A stretch of DNA of 64,000 nt from Gorsachius magnificus (Eukaryota > Chordata > Aves > Pelecaniformes > Ardeidae). Every line of letters begins with the position of its first letter. Position 1 is the stretch's first letter. The notes beneath the pieces are model-generated. The model saw nothing but the letters and a program-made list of their open reading frames with translations, did no database searches and had not been told where the DNA came from. Location: positions 86,613,684 to 86,677,683 of the forward strand of contig CM067082.1 of NCBI GenBank assembly GCA_034008185.1, written 5' to 3'. Below are positions 11,912 through 24,600 of this stretch, piece after piece. The translations under genes were made by a program, and so were the position numbers.

Positions 11912-14900
11912 AAATATGAACACATCCATGTAAATTACTGCACTCACATTCTCACTGCAAGATTTTATACTCGATATTTGGAAAAGTAGACCTGCTGAAG
12001 CAGGCCAGTCTGCAGTTGTGGTGGTTACACAAAACTTCAATATACATCCCAATAAAGGCTCCCCAGCCATTTGAACACATACTCTGGAATGAAGGACACA
12101 TATCTCAATGAAGCAGAAGCTTTTTTCCCCACCCTCCATGTTCTTGTCATCAGTGAACATCCTTCTGATCAAAGATTGTTGTTTGATTTCAGGGAAAGGT
12201 TAACGGTGACAGCAGTGCTTAAGCTGTTGCTCCAACAACTATTCAAAGGGTTGCACTGCAAATCAGATCAGGCAACTGATCTTTTTTTTTTTTTAATAAA
12301 AATATTTTTAATTTTTCAAGGTGTTTTTTTTTTTCTTAAAACACTTTCTTGAGCCAGCTGCAGCTGCAGCCTCCATCCCATCAAGCCACAGCCTGAATTA
12401 GCATCCATTCAAATGAATAAGACAGATATCCCAAGTTTTATGTTTCATGCTTACTGCAAAGCTGAGCAGATGTGAAGCATGTTTACAAATGCAGACATTT
12501 TGGGAGTTGCCCTGTTTGATGTCTGGACTTGTTTTGTACACACTCCTTATATTGCTGCAAGTTCTTGGAGGAGGATCCTTCCATGGTGACTTTACTAAAT
12601 GAACTAAAACGAAGCCTCCTTCTGTTAAAGCCAAAGGGAACTTTGGCTTAAAGCTTTTTTTTAGCAGTTGCAAGATAGCTCTTTAGCTTATATCTTACTG
12701 TGTCATCAGTAATTAGGCATGTACAGGAAATCAATCTCAACAGGGATGTAAGATCCAAAACCTGCCAGTAAGCATTAGATAACAATTCTTTTTAAACACA
12801 AGCTCTTCGAAACAATATTTATTAGTGAAATACAGTGTCTGAGTCAAACTCCTAGATAACCTAACAATAATTAATTTTGTTCAAAAGAATAAGCTCAAAC
12901 TGTTTTGGTGACCGCAGGAATACAGACCACTAAGATAAAGCCTGGCCAGAGTTCCTCTAGGCTGAGAAGCACGAACAGGCAGCATGACAATTGCTAGGAG
13001 GGATGCCAGTGTAAAAACCAAACTCCTAACAGAAATTTAGGCCTGGAAAATGCATGTCAGGCTGTAAGGAACTCTGTTCATGTTTGCCTGGAGATGCAGG
13101 ATGTCCTTACCAGGTGCAAACCACAAGGACCCCTTTCAAGGTATTTGTTTCCTCCAATGGTTGGTTGCGTCGAAAAAGTTTTCTGCAATAGTTACTGGAG
13201 CTCAGATTTCCCACCTAAGCAGACAGGAAAACACAGTAGAGCATAGATATTTTGTGTTCATAGATGTACTTCCATATCTCTAGACTCACAGACACACACA
13301 AATACAGAGAAGGTCAAATGTTGAGCTGAAGGGAGGCAGTGTCACTCCTCTGATTACATGTCTGCACACGTAACATCAGGTTCAAACACTGATGATGTAA
13401 ATTGGAAATGCTATGTTTAAGTCAGTAAAGTTAGGCCATTTGACGCTGATCCAAAATATCTGCTTTAAGTATGCAGGCAGGGCATGCCCTCTTAAATCTG
13501 AGCAGACCCACTGAGTCAGAGGTAGTTTGCAGAGAGTCAAACCTACCCTTTTTTCCTTCCACCTGCAGCCTATTAATCCATAAAATTTGGGGAAAAAAAT
13601 GAAACAAACATTGCAGTTTATTATTAGATTTTTAAAAGTGCTGCAGACCGTTGGAGTTACTTGCAGGAGTTACGTTAGCAAAGTCACTCTAGCAACACTA
13701 TTCTTGAGACGCAGTCAGTAAACCAAAACTGAAAAAACAAAGAACCCAGAAATCACGCCTACAAGGACATGCAGCTTGTTTCATTGCTTCTGACAGCAAG
13801 GTAGTTTCAGCCCCGCTTTCATTTGGGCATGTGTCCTTAGTGATTTTGTAACTGGGAAGGACCTATTAGATATGTTGAACTGGGGTACTGCCAGTAGCTA
13901 TTGCTTTCAAGACCTTTACATGCTGAGATGGGAAGCATGCGTCCATGAAATAGATACTGGACTCTGTGTGTGTGTGTATGTGTGTGTCAGCTTCAGAACC
14001 AAAGAGGCCTGAATGAGTTAGACCGGTAAACTTAGCTTCCTTTGGGAAAACTCCTCCTCCAGAAACCTTCTACTTTTTTGGAAAATACACATTCTTGTTA
14101 TTCCAGCTCTCCTCATTTTATATACTCTGTAATTCCAACATGCAGTGAGATCAGTGTTTACACTGGCATAAAGGATTCCTGCAATTATGGCACAAATGAG
14201 GAATAAAATAGCAAGACTGCCCCACAGATACACAAACTGACCTGTAGGAAGGCTTAACATGCTGCTTAACATTCAGGGCCCCAGTACCTGGATACATCTT
14301 CATCCTTGTTCATAATAGTTTTCACTTAATGACTTTCTTTAGTTGAAATTCTTCTATAATGTAGGAAGAGGCACTGGAGGACACATTGAAGTTGAATGGA
14401 CATCACAATGCTCTGCCTCTCTGTTTCCATCTTGCATCTATGTCCTGTGGTTTCACTTCCACCTCCAAGCTGGAAAGAGGCAGGACTGAAGTGGAAGATA
14501 AACCAGAAGCCCCTCTACAGAAGTCACTCTGATGGGGAGAGAAAGACATGGGTGGGATGGAGAGTGGCTCAGAGGACACATAGGTGACCACGGTCCTGTT
14601 CATCAGCCCTAACTGCCAGCAACTGTCTGCCTGTCTGATTTTAGAGCTACCTGCTTGCTCCACAGCTAGTAAAGGAAGCAGCCAGCCAGCTGGAGCAGCC
14701 GGCAAGTCCCTATTGCCCTCCCGTGGGATGGGACTTGCCCTTGCATCCTCTTGCAGAGCTCTCTGGACCAGGATTGTGGAGAAGGGACGAGGTCCTACCC
14801 CGCGTCCAGGCATGGCAGCTGAGCTCAGCTGGGAGGCGCCTGCGGCCAGCTCCCAGGTTCAAGCCCTCCATGTCCAGCAACTGGGATTTCTCAGATGAGT

Positions 14901-17900
14901 GCTCCTGCCCTGGAGCTCGCTCCCCTTGGCAGCCACTCAGACCTTGAGTCTAATGACCTTTAGGGCACCATACAAGCCTCATTCATTTTGCTTAACGTTC
15001 GATTAACTCTTTCTGGGTTTCTCCTGTAATTTACTCTGAGATTGAGGCCTCCACAGCAAACGGGAATGAGAAATAAACTTAGTTCTTAACTTTTTCTGCA
15101 AAATACAGCATGGCAGCAAAATAAATACATGCTCCATGCAATCTAAAACAAAAAAAAAAGATACTGAAATATATACAACAAAACAACCCTAAAGCTGATA
15201 AACCTAAAAACACTGTCAGGGGTCTGCAAAGAGTTGACCACCTCTGTGCTTGCCTTCTGGCAAAGAAAACATTTCAGGCACAGAGCGAAGATATAGCAAA
15301 CGGCCAAATGTACATGCACAATTAATTTTTTTTTGTAAAAACACCTGTTATGCTAAGGATGCAAGAAAAGTTTTTCTATTTCTTTTCTCTCTGAGCAATT
15401 GCTAGAGCTGCTGCAGAGATATTTTGCAATTGCATATACAAAAGGAGTTGGTTTATCTGGCAGTCAAGCTGTGGTTCCCATGATGAAAGAGTCTGAGGAC
15501 TCTGGCGCTGGCATGCACATACCAGCTACTCCCTCGTGTGATCCTCTGTGCTGCAGCTCACCCAGTCTCCCTTTTTCTTCCACGTCAGGACTTTGTCCTA
15601 AAGTTTCCGAACACCTTGCCCGTGGCTTCAGATCCTTTCCAATCACAAACGAAGGGACTGCATCAGGGAATGACAGCCTAGCTAAAGGCTGTCCTAGTTC
15701 CTAGAACAAAGTAGGGTAGGGGAGAGATTTAAGAGATTTTAAAGTGTTCCCTACAATTTGATGGTAATTTATCATATTCCAGCTAAGCGCCTCCAGCTCC
15801 TTCATAACTCAGTATGTACCTGCAGAACTCCAAGGGTTTCTATGGAGCTGCATAGGTGAAAAGAAAAGAAAGAATACTGAATGCTTCCCAAAGTACTTCA
15901 AAATTAATTGGGTAGATTATGCTGTTGAGGTTTGTTGAGTTTTTCCAATAATCCTGACTATTTACATGGACCAAAACAGGGCAGAGCTGGCTTTCAGAGT
16001 CAGCAGGATTGCAGCACGTTGCATTTCCTCAAAGATAAGAGAGAGAATCATTTAACACTTTGCCTGGATTTGCAGTAACACTGGAGGTATGTGAATCATG
16101 ATGATAAATGTTGCAATGCACAGTGGACTCCTAATTCAAAGTCTTCTCTTTATGAAGTTTTCCTATCTCTAAGAGAGTATGATGTAGCACTTGGGTAGAT
16201 CCCAGGTGGTGGAAACCCACTTCAGCACAAACCCCCCTGAGACCTTTGTGGCTGAGACGAGTCCTCTCTTCCCAGGCAGACAGCGCAAACACGGCTAAAA
16301 CATCCTCATCTTCTGTGGGTTGGAGCTGGTGAGACCTGGAAAAAGGAAGACACGAGTATTTTGCTCTTTGTGCCTCAGCCATAGAAAAGGACAATCGTGT
16401 ATGGCTAACTCCTATTAACCCGATAGATGTTAATGGTGCATCTATCAGGCTTTCAGCTCTGCAGATTTTCAGTTTGATCCCTGGTAGGGCAAGACAGCAT
16501 TCAGCACACATACAGCCTCACCATATGGGGGGAACCAAGCAAGACCCTGCACCTTCAAAATCTAGATCTGCATCCTTATTTTGTAGTTCTTGCCCAGACC
16601 TGCTTTTCATTAATAGTTTTGGAAAATATCATTACAAGAAGAAGGATGAATCAAAAAGTTCCTATTCTGCATGATGAAGGTCCCACTTAGGAAATCACCT
16701 ACCCCACTGTCCGTGCAAACAGGGTGCCAGGCATAAACATTTTACCCAGCTGAAAGCAAATATGTATCCCTCTGCTAAACCTGCAGTTCCAGACAAGCAT
16801 AAAAAGGCCTAAGTGAAGTAGAGAGGCCAACAATGAACTTCAGCAGCAGGAGTAGGCACACTGTTGAGAAGAGAGTAGCAGAGGTAGAAATCGCTTAGCA
16901 AGAGTATGCGGTGGGAATTCGAGTGACCCACAGGAGTAGCAGCTTTCACTATTTCCAACCATCGAAAAACACCCTTGGTCCCCGCACCATGGGGTGGCTG
17001 CACGTACCAGAGGTGTCTCAGGTTCCAAGTGACCGTGGGGCACCTGGGCACCCCCGGGACTTCTCCCTGCTGCTTCGATTCCCAGGCGCAACAGCAGGAC
17101 CCACGCATGGGGTCCCTGCACCATTGCAAAGGGCTGCTGGCATCCCCGCTACTTGGGGGCAGTCAGCATGGCCAGGGGAGGCAGGTGCCCCCACACGGGG
17201 CGGCTCAGGGGTACGCTGCTGTAGGGGTATGCTGGCAAGGGGATCAGGGCCTCCGTGCTGCTGCAAAGATGACTTTGATCTTCTTCCATCCTCTGGCAAA
17301 AGTAAGGTGGTGGGAAGGACAGAGGAGATCAAAGAGCATGTAAGCACCCAGAGGTATCACCCACCACCTGGGAATCCCCCGAACATGGGAGAGGACTTCT
17401 TTTGCCAGAAAGCTCAGCCAGCTGTTTTCCCAAAGGGCTCTTTGGGGCTACAAGTATCTATGCATAACAAGGAGCATCTTTTAGCCTGCTCTGCTTTTAT
17501 TAAGGACTTAGTAAGCACTTTCTTAATTCATTTAATGACATCTTTCCTTCCTTTCCCACACCCAGTCATGCACTGAAATCAGACTGACCTCAGTAAACAC
17601 CAAAAAAAAAAAAAAGAGCATCATTCTTTTTGTGAAAAAGCTTGGCATTATTTCCCAGTAACAACTGCAGGATCCTTATGGAAGAAGCCAATTAAGCAAT
17701 AAAGCACAATAAAGCACAGCCTATTACACTAACATAATAATTCACACCTACAGTATTGCTACTAGATTCACACCTGCAGTGTTGCATAAAGCCAAAAGCC
17801 AGGAACTACTAAAACAAGCTAGCCAGTTTTATTATTACAGTGTAATTTGTGCCTGGGGATATACTGCAGAAATTATAAAATAGTGATATGTATTTTTATT

Positions 17901-19582
17901 TGAGTGTGAACAAAAATCTGAATTTTAAAAGGGAAATGATCAAGTGGTTTAAGAGTAAAATCAAATGGAGCTTGATTCATTTAAAAACATACAAGGCAAA
18001 ATGCTGAAAAGTAGCCAGTGGGGCAGGGGTCTGCAGCAGGAGGGGAAAGGAGTGGATGAGGTGACACCATGGCATCTCGCATCTGCTCTGTGGCCCGCTC
18101 TCATGGGACAGAGACTCAGCTGACCTTAGCTGGAGGACCTCACCGAAGCCCACAGAGCTATTATGTACGTAGAGCTAGCTGCTGGGCTGGAAGCAATTTG
18201 AAGGAAAAAAATTAAGTGCTTAGTCAGAGTTATCTAGCATGCATTCCCTTTGAAACATCCCCCAGTGATAACAATCATAATTATACTTCCTTGCTCAGAT
18301 TGGTTGCAGAGGAATTAGGCTGCCATCATTCATTCTTGCTCTGTGAAGAGTTTCAGCTGAGTTGAAGGCACGGGACACGGCACTGCTCGGCTGTGTCAGC
18401 AGCAGGTCACCCCATCCAAAAGCACTCCCCAAACAAGAACTAAAAACAACAGATCCAGAGACAGTAGAGACTCCCTCTCTTATGACATTCCCCAGATCAT
18501 TCAGAAAACAAAACATATGCTGTTTTCTTACCCTGATGGCATGAATGGTGCTGGACGTTCCCATTTCACTTGGCTATGACCCTAACTGAACCAGTTGCAG
18601 GACATAAACAAGGGAGTTGAATGGTGCTCTGGTACTTGGGATATACCTTTTCCATGCAAAATTTGGGCAAGCCAGAGAGCAGATGTAGCCTGCTCCTGCT
18701 CCAACACCTGGTGGGTACTGGAGGACATGGGGGAGCTGCATGCTGGCATTCATTGTTTGTGCACCTGTAACACAGTGCCTGAAGCCATCCCTGGTATTAC
18801 AGGCAAAAATAAAGGCATTGCCCATTCCCATGCAATGTCTAAGGAACCGTACTTGTTACTGCCAGCTCCTTTGGCAGGCTGGGACCTCAACTAACAAGCC
18901 CCACAGCTTGTGTGTCTCCTCGTCGACCTGATGGCCTGAGGCTGGTCACCTCAGCTTGGCTATCGCATCCTCCTCCTGCCTGACCTCCCCTGCCTCCTCT
19001 TTCCCGTCTTTCTAAAGAGCTGCCACAGAAATAACCTTCCCCTCCCAATGCTCTGACCTTGTCCCCAGGTGCCCCTGGGAGGTGACGGGCATACCAGATC
19101 TGCTGTGCAAAGACCACAGCCACCTTCGCTGGTAACACTTTAACTCCAAGCAGCCAGGCAGGCAGATGAGAGGTCAGGGTGGTCCCTGCATCGCCTCTGC
19201 TCACCGAGTCCGTTTCTCCAGCGTGACCCTCTAGGGTCCCTTGTACAGTCAGCCTCCTCACACTGTTGCAAAGCCCAACAGTGTCCATCCTGACCTTGTC
19301 CTAGCCTGCATCCTGCATCCCCCCCCAAGGACCTTTGGGACAATGGCCAGTGATCGGAAGGGGGACTGCAGCAGCACTCAACCTCAAGCCACGTCCCTGC
19401 ACCCCAGGTGGCTCCGCTGAGATCTCCAGACCTTGCCAGGTGTCTCCAGGAGTCCACGTGCTAAAATGTCCAGGGGCCCACCCTCTCCTCCAGGAGCTGA
19501 ACACAGAACCTGGTGTAAACCCCATAAATTACAACCCACAGAGTTGCTCAGGATTACCACTAATTAGTTAAACAAATCTTAC
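11912..19582. other. Long noncoding stretch, no supported gene
   Basis: Contains T-rich tracts near 12280-12335, a TG microsatellite at 13965-13988 and A-rich tracts near 15150 and 17600. The longest frame is an ATG frame at 16989-17576 (195 codons, plus strand) with a good ACCATGG start context. It lies in locally GC-rich DNA, overlaps open frames on both strands and has no recognisable domain, so I do not call it a gene. An acceptor-like site near 15590 precedes two short open frames, also not called. Confidence 0.55.
13965..13988 (+). repeat. TG microsatellite
   Basis: (TG)n with one A interruption, 24 bases. Confidence 0.9.
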
Positions 19583-19727
19583 CCACTGTGATTTCTATGG
19601 AGACTCAGTGGCCCCAGCATCCACCGCTTCAGCGAAGGTGCTGAGAAATTATCAGGGGCGCTTGGCTCAAAACTGGGTTGTCTTGCAATGTTTTTCTGAA
19701 GTGCTGTTTGCTTTGGCCTGCGGATTT
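19583..19727 (-). CDS. Candidate internal coding exon, unrecognised
   Basis: On the minus strand a long T/G-rich tract ends in ttttacacacag (acceptor, last base 19728), and the segment closes with AGTGG|GTAAGA, a strong donor (intron begins 19582). Between them are 145 bases with only one open frame: two leading bases, 47 codons and two trailing bases. The composition is ordinary for a protein. It starts IRRPKQTALQKNIARQ, then has a Ser/Pro stretch (PSFEPSAPDNFSAPSLKRW) of the kind seen in flexible linkers of signalling proteins. I could not assign a family. The TAA created by the donor ends the frame if the site is not spliced. This is among the better exon candidates, but single-sequence evidence cannot exclude chance. 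Confidence 0.33.
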
Positions 19728-20699
19728 CTGTGTGTAAAACAAAAAACAAACCAAAACACAACACAACAAACAAGTAGATAATTTCTAGGAACAAACAAAT
19801 GGCTTTACGGATCAGGTTGGGGGAAGGGGATGAGAGAAAAAGCAGTGGGAGCTGAGGGACTTAAAAAATGCCTGGAGCATGCCCAGAGCTTGTGCTAAAA
19901 TGAAAGGGGGTGAAAATGGGTCAGATCTTTTTCTTTTAAATTTGTATTCTACCTGTTTAAGGGGCTCCTTGAAAACTTTTAACAGCCAGACTTGTGTTTT
20001 ACAGCTCTGAACACTGAAGGGAAGTCAAAGTAATCTCGTCTTTCTCTGGTTTTTTTGTGAAATGACATCCCTTTGCAAAGGCATAGTACTGTGCTCCGTT
20101 TAGTACCCAAGCTGTACTATTAAACTACCACACATACATACAATTAATTCTAAAACCTAGAAATGGGGGGGGCACTCTATTTTTTTAAAGAAGCCATTTC
20201 TAAAGATGTGGCAAGGGAGGAAGAAAAAAGGCAGAAAGACACATTTTATATTAGGACCAGATGTGGAAAGGGGGAAAAAATCAGGTTTGTGCCAACCAGC
20301 ATCGAGGAGAATTTTTTATGTTTCAGCTTCGGAGCTGAATCTGCAGCACGCCGCGCCACATGCTGATATCCATCAGTCTAATGACTACAGCGTATTAGCA
20401 GCATAAAGCTCCTGCCAGAAGAGAGAAGGGAGTTGGTAAACTAAAAGCAACCTCTTCTCTCCGTCTATTACGGCATAACCTTTTGGACAGTTAGTGAAAA
20501 CTGGTTCAAACTCTGCTGTCGTCCAAACTTCAAACCCATTGAAAAGCTTGCCTTGGCCCCAGGCCAAAGTCCAGTGTTTTATTACCAGTCTCATGTCTTT
20601 CTGTCCCTCGCCTTCCATTATCCACTTATTTTCTTAGCTTTTTAGAAAAAAAAAATAAAGCATCTTTATAGTACAACAACTATCTTAACAAATTCTGGT

Positions 20700-21180
20700 A
20701 CATGTCGTGGACCTCATTAATTGATTCCACATCCAAAACACAAAACTTTGGGCTATTTTTGTTGTTCAAAGCTGTACATTGGCCAACATCCTCTGCATAT
20801 AATTAACCCCCTATTTCCATGGAATCTCTGCATTAACTTATTACAGACTCAGCTGGTAATGAACTCCCGGGAGAAGTCCACATACAAACACTGGCCATTG
20901 GCTTCGCTGCCCACGTGGATTAAACAAAAATTAATCTCATCTATTTGGTTATTCATTTGGTGTCTTTAAATTGGAGGCGTTTTTCTGCTTCATTTGATGC
21001 ACACAAAGAAAGAGGGATTGGCTACGAACTTTATCCAGAAACATCCATGTGTGGAGCAGATTAATGGGAACTTTTCATACCCATAAACTTTACAGCAGCG
21101 AAGTAAACACCTTCTCCCTGGGTGACTATAATGCTCTGGGAGACAGGGAAAACAAATGTGGCTAGAAGATAGTAATGTTT
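20700..21180. promoter_or_regulatory. Possible conserved noncoding element (enhancer-like)
   Basis: This repeat-free block has TAATTA at 20800-20805, ATTAAT cores near 20716 and 20930, a CACGTG E-box at 20912-20917 and ATTTGCAT-like and TTATTC words. Frames are short in all directions, so it is not coding. The motif clustering resembles homeobox-responsive enhancers, but this is inference and needs alignment to other birds. Confidence 0.2.
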
Positions 21181-21279
21181 TGCTCATCAAGCGCTGCGTA
21201 GTTTAGACATCATTAAAGTGACATGTTTAGAACCGAGCCTGGGAGGAAACTCGGCTACCAGGGGTGGGTTTTTTAATGC

Positions 21280-21301
21280 TTTTTTTTTTTTTTTTTTTTT
21301 T
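21280..21301 (+). repeat. Poly-T tract (22 T)
   Basis: An uninterrupted homopolymer followed by "aatgagc". It is either a simple repeat or the tail of an old minus-strand retrocopy; no parent sequence is recognisable. Confidence 0.9.
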
Positions 21302-21599
21302 AATGAGCACTGAAGCTTTTGGACACTGAAATAAAGAGAAGGTTGTGACAGATAGAGATATCCCAAAGCAGCTGCTGGTATCAAGTGACCATACGTAAAA
21401 TGGTAAAAGGGAACTGACAGGCAGGCTAGTAAGGAGAAGCAGCAGCCACAGCAGTGTCTACCAATTCCCCCTCTACCTGCTTCCTACTGCAAATGGGAAT
21501 TTCTAAATAAAGAGAGCGGAATGGCTATTTTTATACCACTTACAACTTATCTTGTAGTGAGCACCTGGCTGGAACCCGAGAGAGCAAGGTTATTCTCCA

Positions 21600-21675
21600 G
21601 GCTTTGCACTGACCACGGATCAGACACCTGACTGCTGCGTGCCTCGGTTTCCCCATTAGTAAAGCCCCTGAAAAA
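21600..21675 (+). repeat. MIR-type SINE relic
   Basis: The phrase "gtgcctcggtttccccatt" followed by "agtaaag" is one substitution-rich step from the MIR core ("gtgcctcagtttcc", "catctgtaaaatg"). The preceding bases also align loosely with MIR wording. The orientation is that of the element's plus strand. The copy is old and heavily diverged, and the boundaries are approximate. Ancient CORE-SINE relatives would look the same at this length. Confidence 0.5.
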
Positions 21676-24600
21676 CGTGCTGAGAGCAACCAGGGGAGAA
21701 GACTGTAAGAGGATAACTCTAAATAAACTCACTTCTCCCCTGCTTCCTCCTCCTCACTTCATCAAACTCCTCCTCCTCAAAAAGAGGGTGGCTTTTGGGT
21801 TTTGGGATTACAGTTTTCAGCAGCACCCTTCTTTATACCATATGGGCATCTCTCTGGTCCATTAGGCTCACATGGAGGCATCCTTAAGAGGAGTCACAGG
21901 GCCTCATGGTCTTTTCTCCCTGCCACAGACACAGAAGCTGCTTCTTGGCATGAATTGACTTCTTCATGTTAAAAACATCAAGGTTACACTGAGGAGCTTC
22001 CTCAGCTTGGCCCTTCCAAATTCACAGCTTAACTTTAATGGATGGTACTAGTCCAATTTCTTGCACGAGGTCCCTGTGTAGCAGACTTGCTTTTCCTGTG
22101 AATACCCCCCTGTCTCTCATGCGATTTTGGTCCTATTGAGGAAAACCTCATTACTTGGAAAGGTATTTATAGAAATTTTCAATCAGGGATGGGGGCCTGT
22201 GTGCTGTTAAAGCCCACACTCCTGCCTAAGTCACCTACTTGTACAATATTCCTGTTGTCGTAGGACTTTCTGGAAGAGGAGCAGACCTGGCAGCATGCTT
22301 CAGGGTCCTCTGGATTTCCCCTGGCCCAGACAAGTAGTCCCCCTTCCTGCAAGCCAGGGATGGAGACTGTTACAGATCAGGACCTCAAGTCCACCTCAGG
22401 GGTGGCCTGAGCAGCCTGGAGGACTATCTGCACGCAGTGTAGCCCATCCTTCACAAGGGTGCTGCCAGCCAGGATCGGTGCCAGACAAAACCTTTGCCTT
22501 TCACTGCAATACTGCCATTTTCAGCCTGAGCTTTTCAGGTGCATGTGGTACTCACTCAGGTGATTAAAGATTGTGGCAGCAATTCCCTACCCAAGCTAGC
22601 CAGATTAAACCTTGCTGGCGTCTGCCTATGTGTGTCAAAGCCTCAGGCGGCCATGCAGACATTGCCTTTGACAAACAGGGGCAGATGGGCTCAGAGGAAG
22701 GCAAGCGTGGTGGTCCAGCTCCTTCTTGGAGGCCCTTCTCCCCTCCTGCCCCCCACCTTTTTGGCCAGCATCTCCCCTGTGCAGCGGGGCTGGGGCAGCC
22801 ACCAGCTGTTCCCCCTGTCCCCGGCAGCTGCTGTCTCCCCGCCACCTCAACATCCCGCTGGCGTGGTAAGTTACGTCAGCGGGAAAGCAGATGGGATTCA
22901 CCGGTGTATGGCAAGAAGAAAAACTGGTCATCATGCTGCCTCTGCAAACAGCCTGGCTTCTCACAAGGCAGGGAACACACATGGGTGAAGCCCCTCAGGG
23001 AGGAGAGGACTACGTGCCCTGCACCCTCAGCCTTGCTGCAGGGGAGTGGCAGGAGCCATGCCCCCCTATATCACCTATTTCAGACGCATCTGAACAGAAA
23101 GCGTTAAAAACTGCTGAAGGACATGGGGGAAAAGGGGTCTATAGAGAGTGCTCACATTCACAGCCTTAAGTGCTCTGCATCTGAAAACCACCAGCTGACC
23201 CTCAAGTCACGCTGCTGTGAGTCTAGCAGCGATGCCTCCAGGGGAGTATGTACCACTATCACTTGTCCCCCCCCAGACTGAAAGGTGAGCAACAGGACCG
23301 TGACCAGGCATCCCATGCCTTCTGCAAGGTTTTTGGGCTGGGCAGAGAACAGGTAGGCTTTGTTCATCCAACTGAGGTCCCCGTTCATTTCTGACAGCCT
23401 GCCACAACTCACCAGCCAGCATCTTCTGCCAAACAAGCAGAAGAACAGGAAGAAAAAGGTGTCCAGAAAATGGAAATCAAGCTTGAGGGCGCAACACAAC
23501 ACAAAAGCCAGTGGGGACGTGGCTGAGACCCACCCACTTCTTCAAAGCAGCTTTGCAAGTTCGCTTGCCACCAGTATTTAACCAGTGGACCAGTTCATCT
23601 AGTCAGCTACGTCAGCAAGCATCTCTGCTCCAGCCGCACCGCTCTGGTCCCCCTGTGCCATTGCTGCAGGGATGTGAGCACTGCTCAGGTACATCCCAAC
23701 CAGCTGGGAACACACTGGCTCAGGTCCTGGCACCCTGCGAACGGGCAGCCAGGCACAGGGACAGACTAAACGCTGGAAAGCCGACTCAGGTTCCCCAACA
23801 GAGCTGCCCCACTTGCCTCTTTCCAGATGCAGGGTGTCTCTGGCCCGGTAACCAAAAGCGGAGCACAGCTATGACCAGGCTAGGGCCCAGCAAGAAGACC
23901 AAGCAAAGCAGAAGTGGCGCTTCTGTTTAATGCATCAAAGCCAACATTTGAACGACATTGCTGTCACTGACTGTAAATAGCGCGAGATGGTTTCTGCAGG
24001 CAAACAAATTGGCTGGATGTGTCCAAGCCATGTTGGTGGGATTCTTGTAGTGCTGAGTTACTTGGCTTGTTACAAGCACACATTCTCACACACGAGTTTT
24101 GCACCAAAGTGCAAAAAACAACATATAAACAACTGTAAAAGCAGGATTGCATCTAATCTAGCAGTCTTACTTTTTTTCACAGATCCCATGAAAACAACAG
24201 TGTGATTGCCCTTTATTCAACGTTTACTAATGCTTATAAAATACTGGGAAGAATTTTGCTAATCATCCATTTCCTTACGCTTCACAAAGGAGCGGAAAGA
24301 AACCCTTAGGAATTACAAGATGTGCAACAACTAGCGGAGGTTTACAAGCAGCACCAGTTAAATAGCCAGCCAGCAGATTACAGCACAAAAACCTTTTCAA
24401 AGGGAACTCGATAGCAGAGCATTGCCGAGGATGCGACGAATGAAGATTGCAGAGTTATTTCTGAGGAAGGATTTCGCTGCCGCTGAAGTCAATGGGACCC
24501 TAGGGGAGAGATTTAAGGAATTCACTTCTCATTCAGCCTGAAGTCTTCTCAAAACAGCTTGGATATCCACTGATATCCAAAGCCTTCAGATCAAGCACCC

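Larger units (their letters stand above)
19728..21599. other. Noncoding DNA with a possible conserved block
   Basis: No supported gene. The stretch 19738-19795 is a T/G-rich (minus strand) or A/C-rich (plus strand) tract that forms the pyrimidine-like run before the exon candidate. The stretch 20700-21180 is annotated separately. Confidence 0.55.

Noticed and set aside
15591..15709. Terminal exon candidate after ccctttttcttccacgtcag
   Set aside because: Two frames are open but both are short and no other support is visible; similar matches are frequent in the window.
22824..22861. Plus-strand acceptor (ctgtccccggcag) and donor (GCGTG|GTAAGTT) enclosing 38 bases
   Set aside because: Short segment in GC-rich DNA with overlapping open frames; coding potential cannot be judged.
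23419..23431. Very strong minus-strand acceptor followed by a GTGAGT donor
   Set aside because: The enclosed segment is only 13 bases; more likely two unrelated chance motifs.
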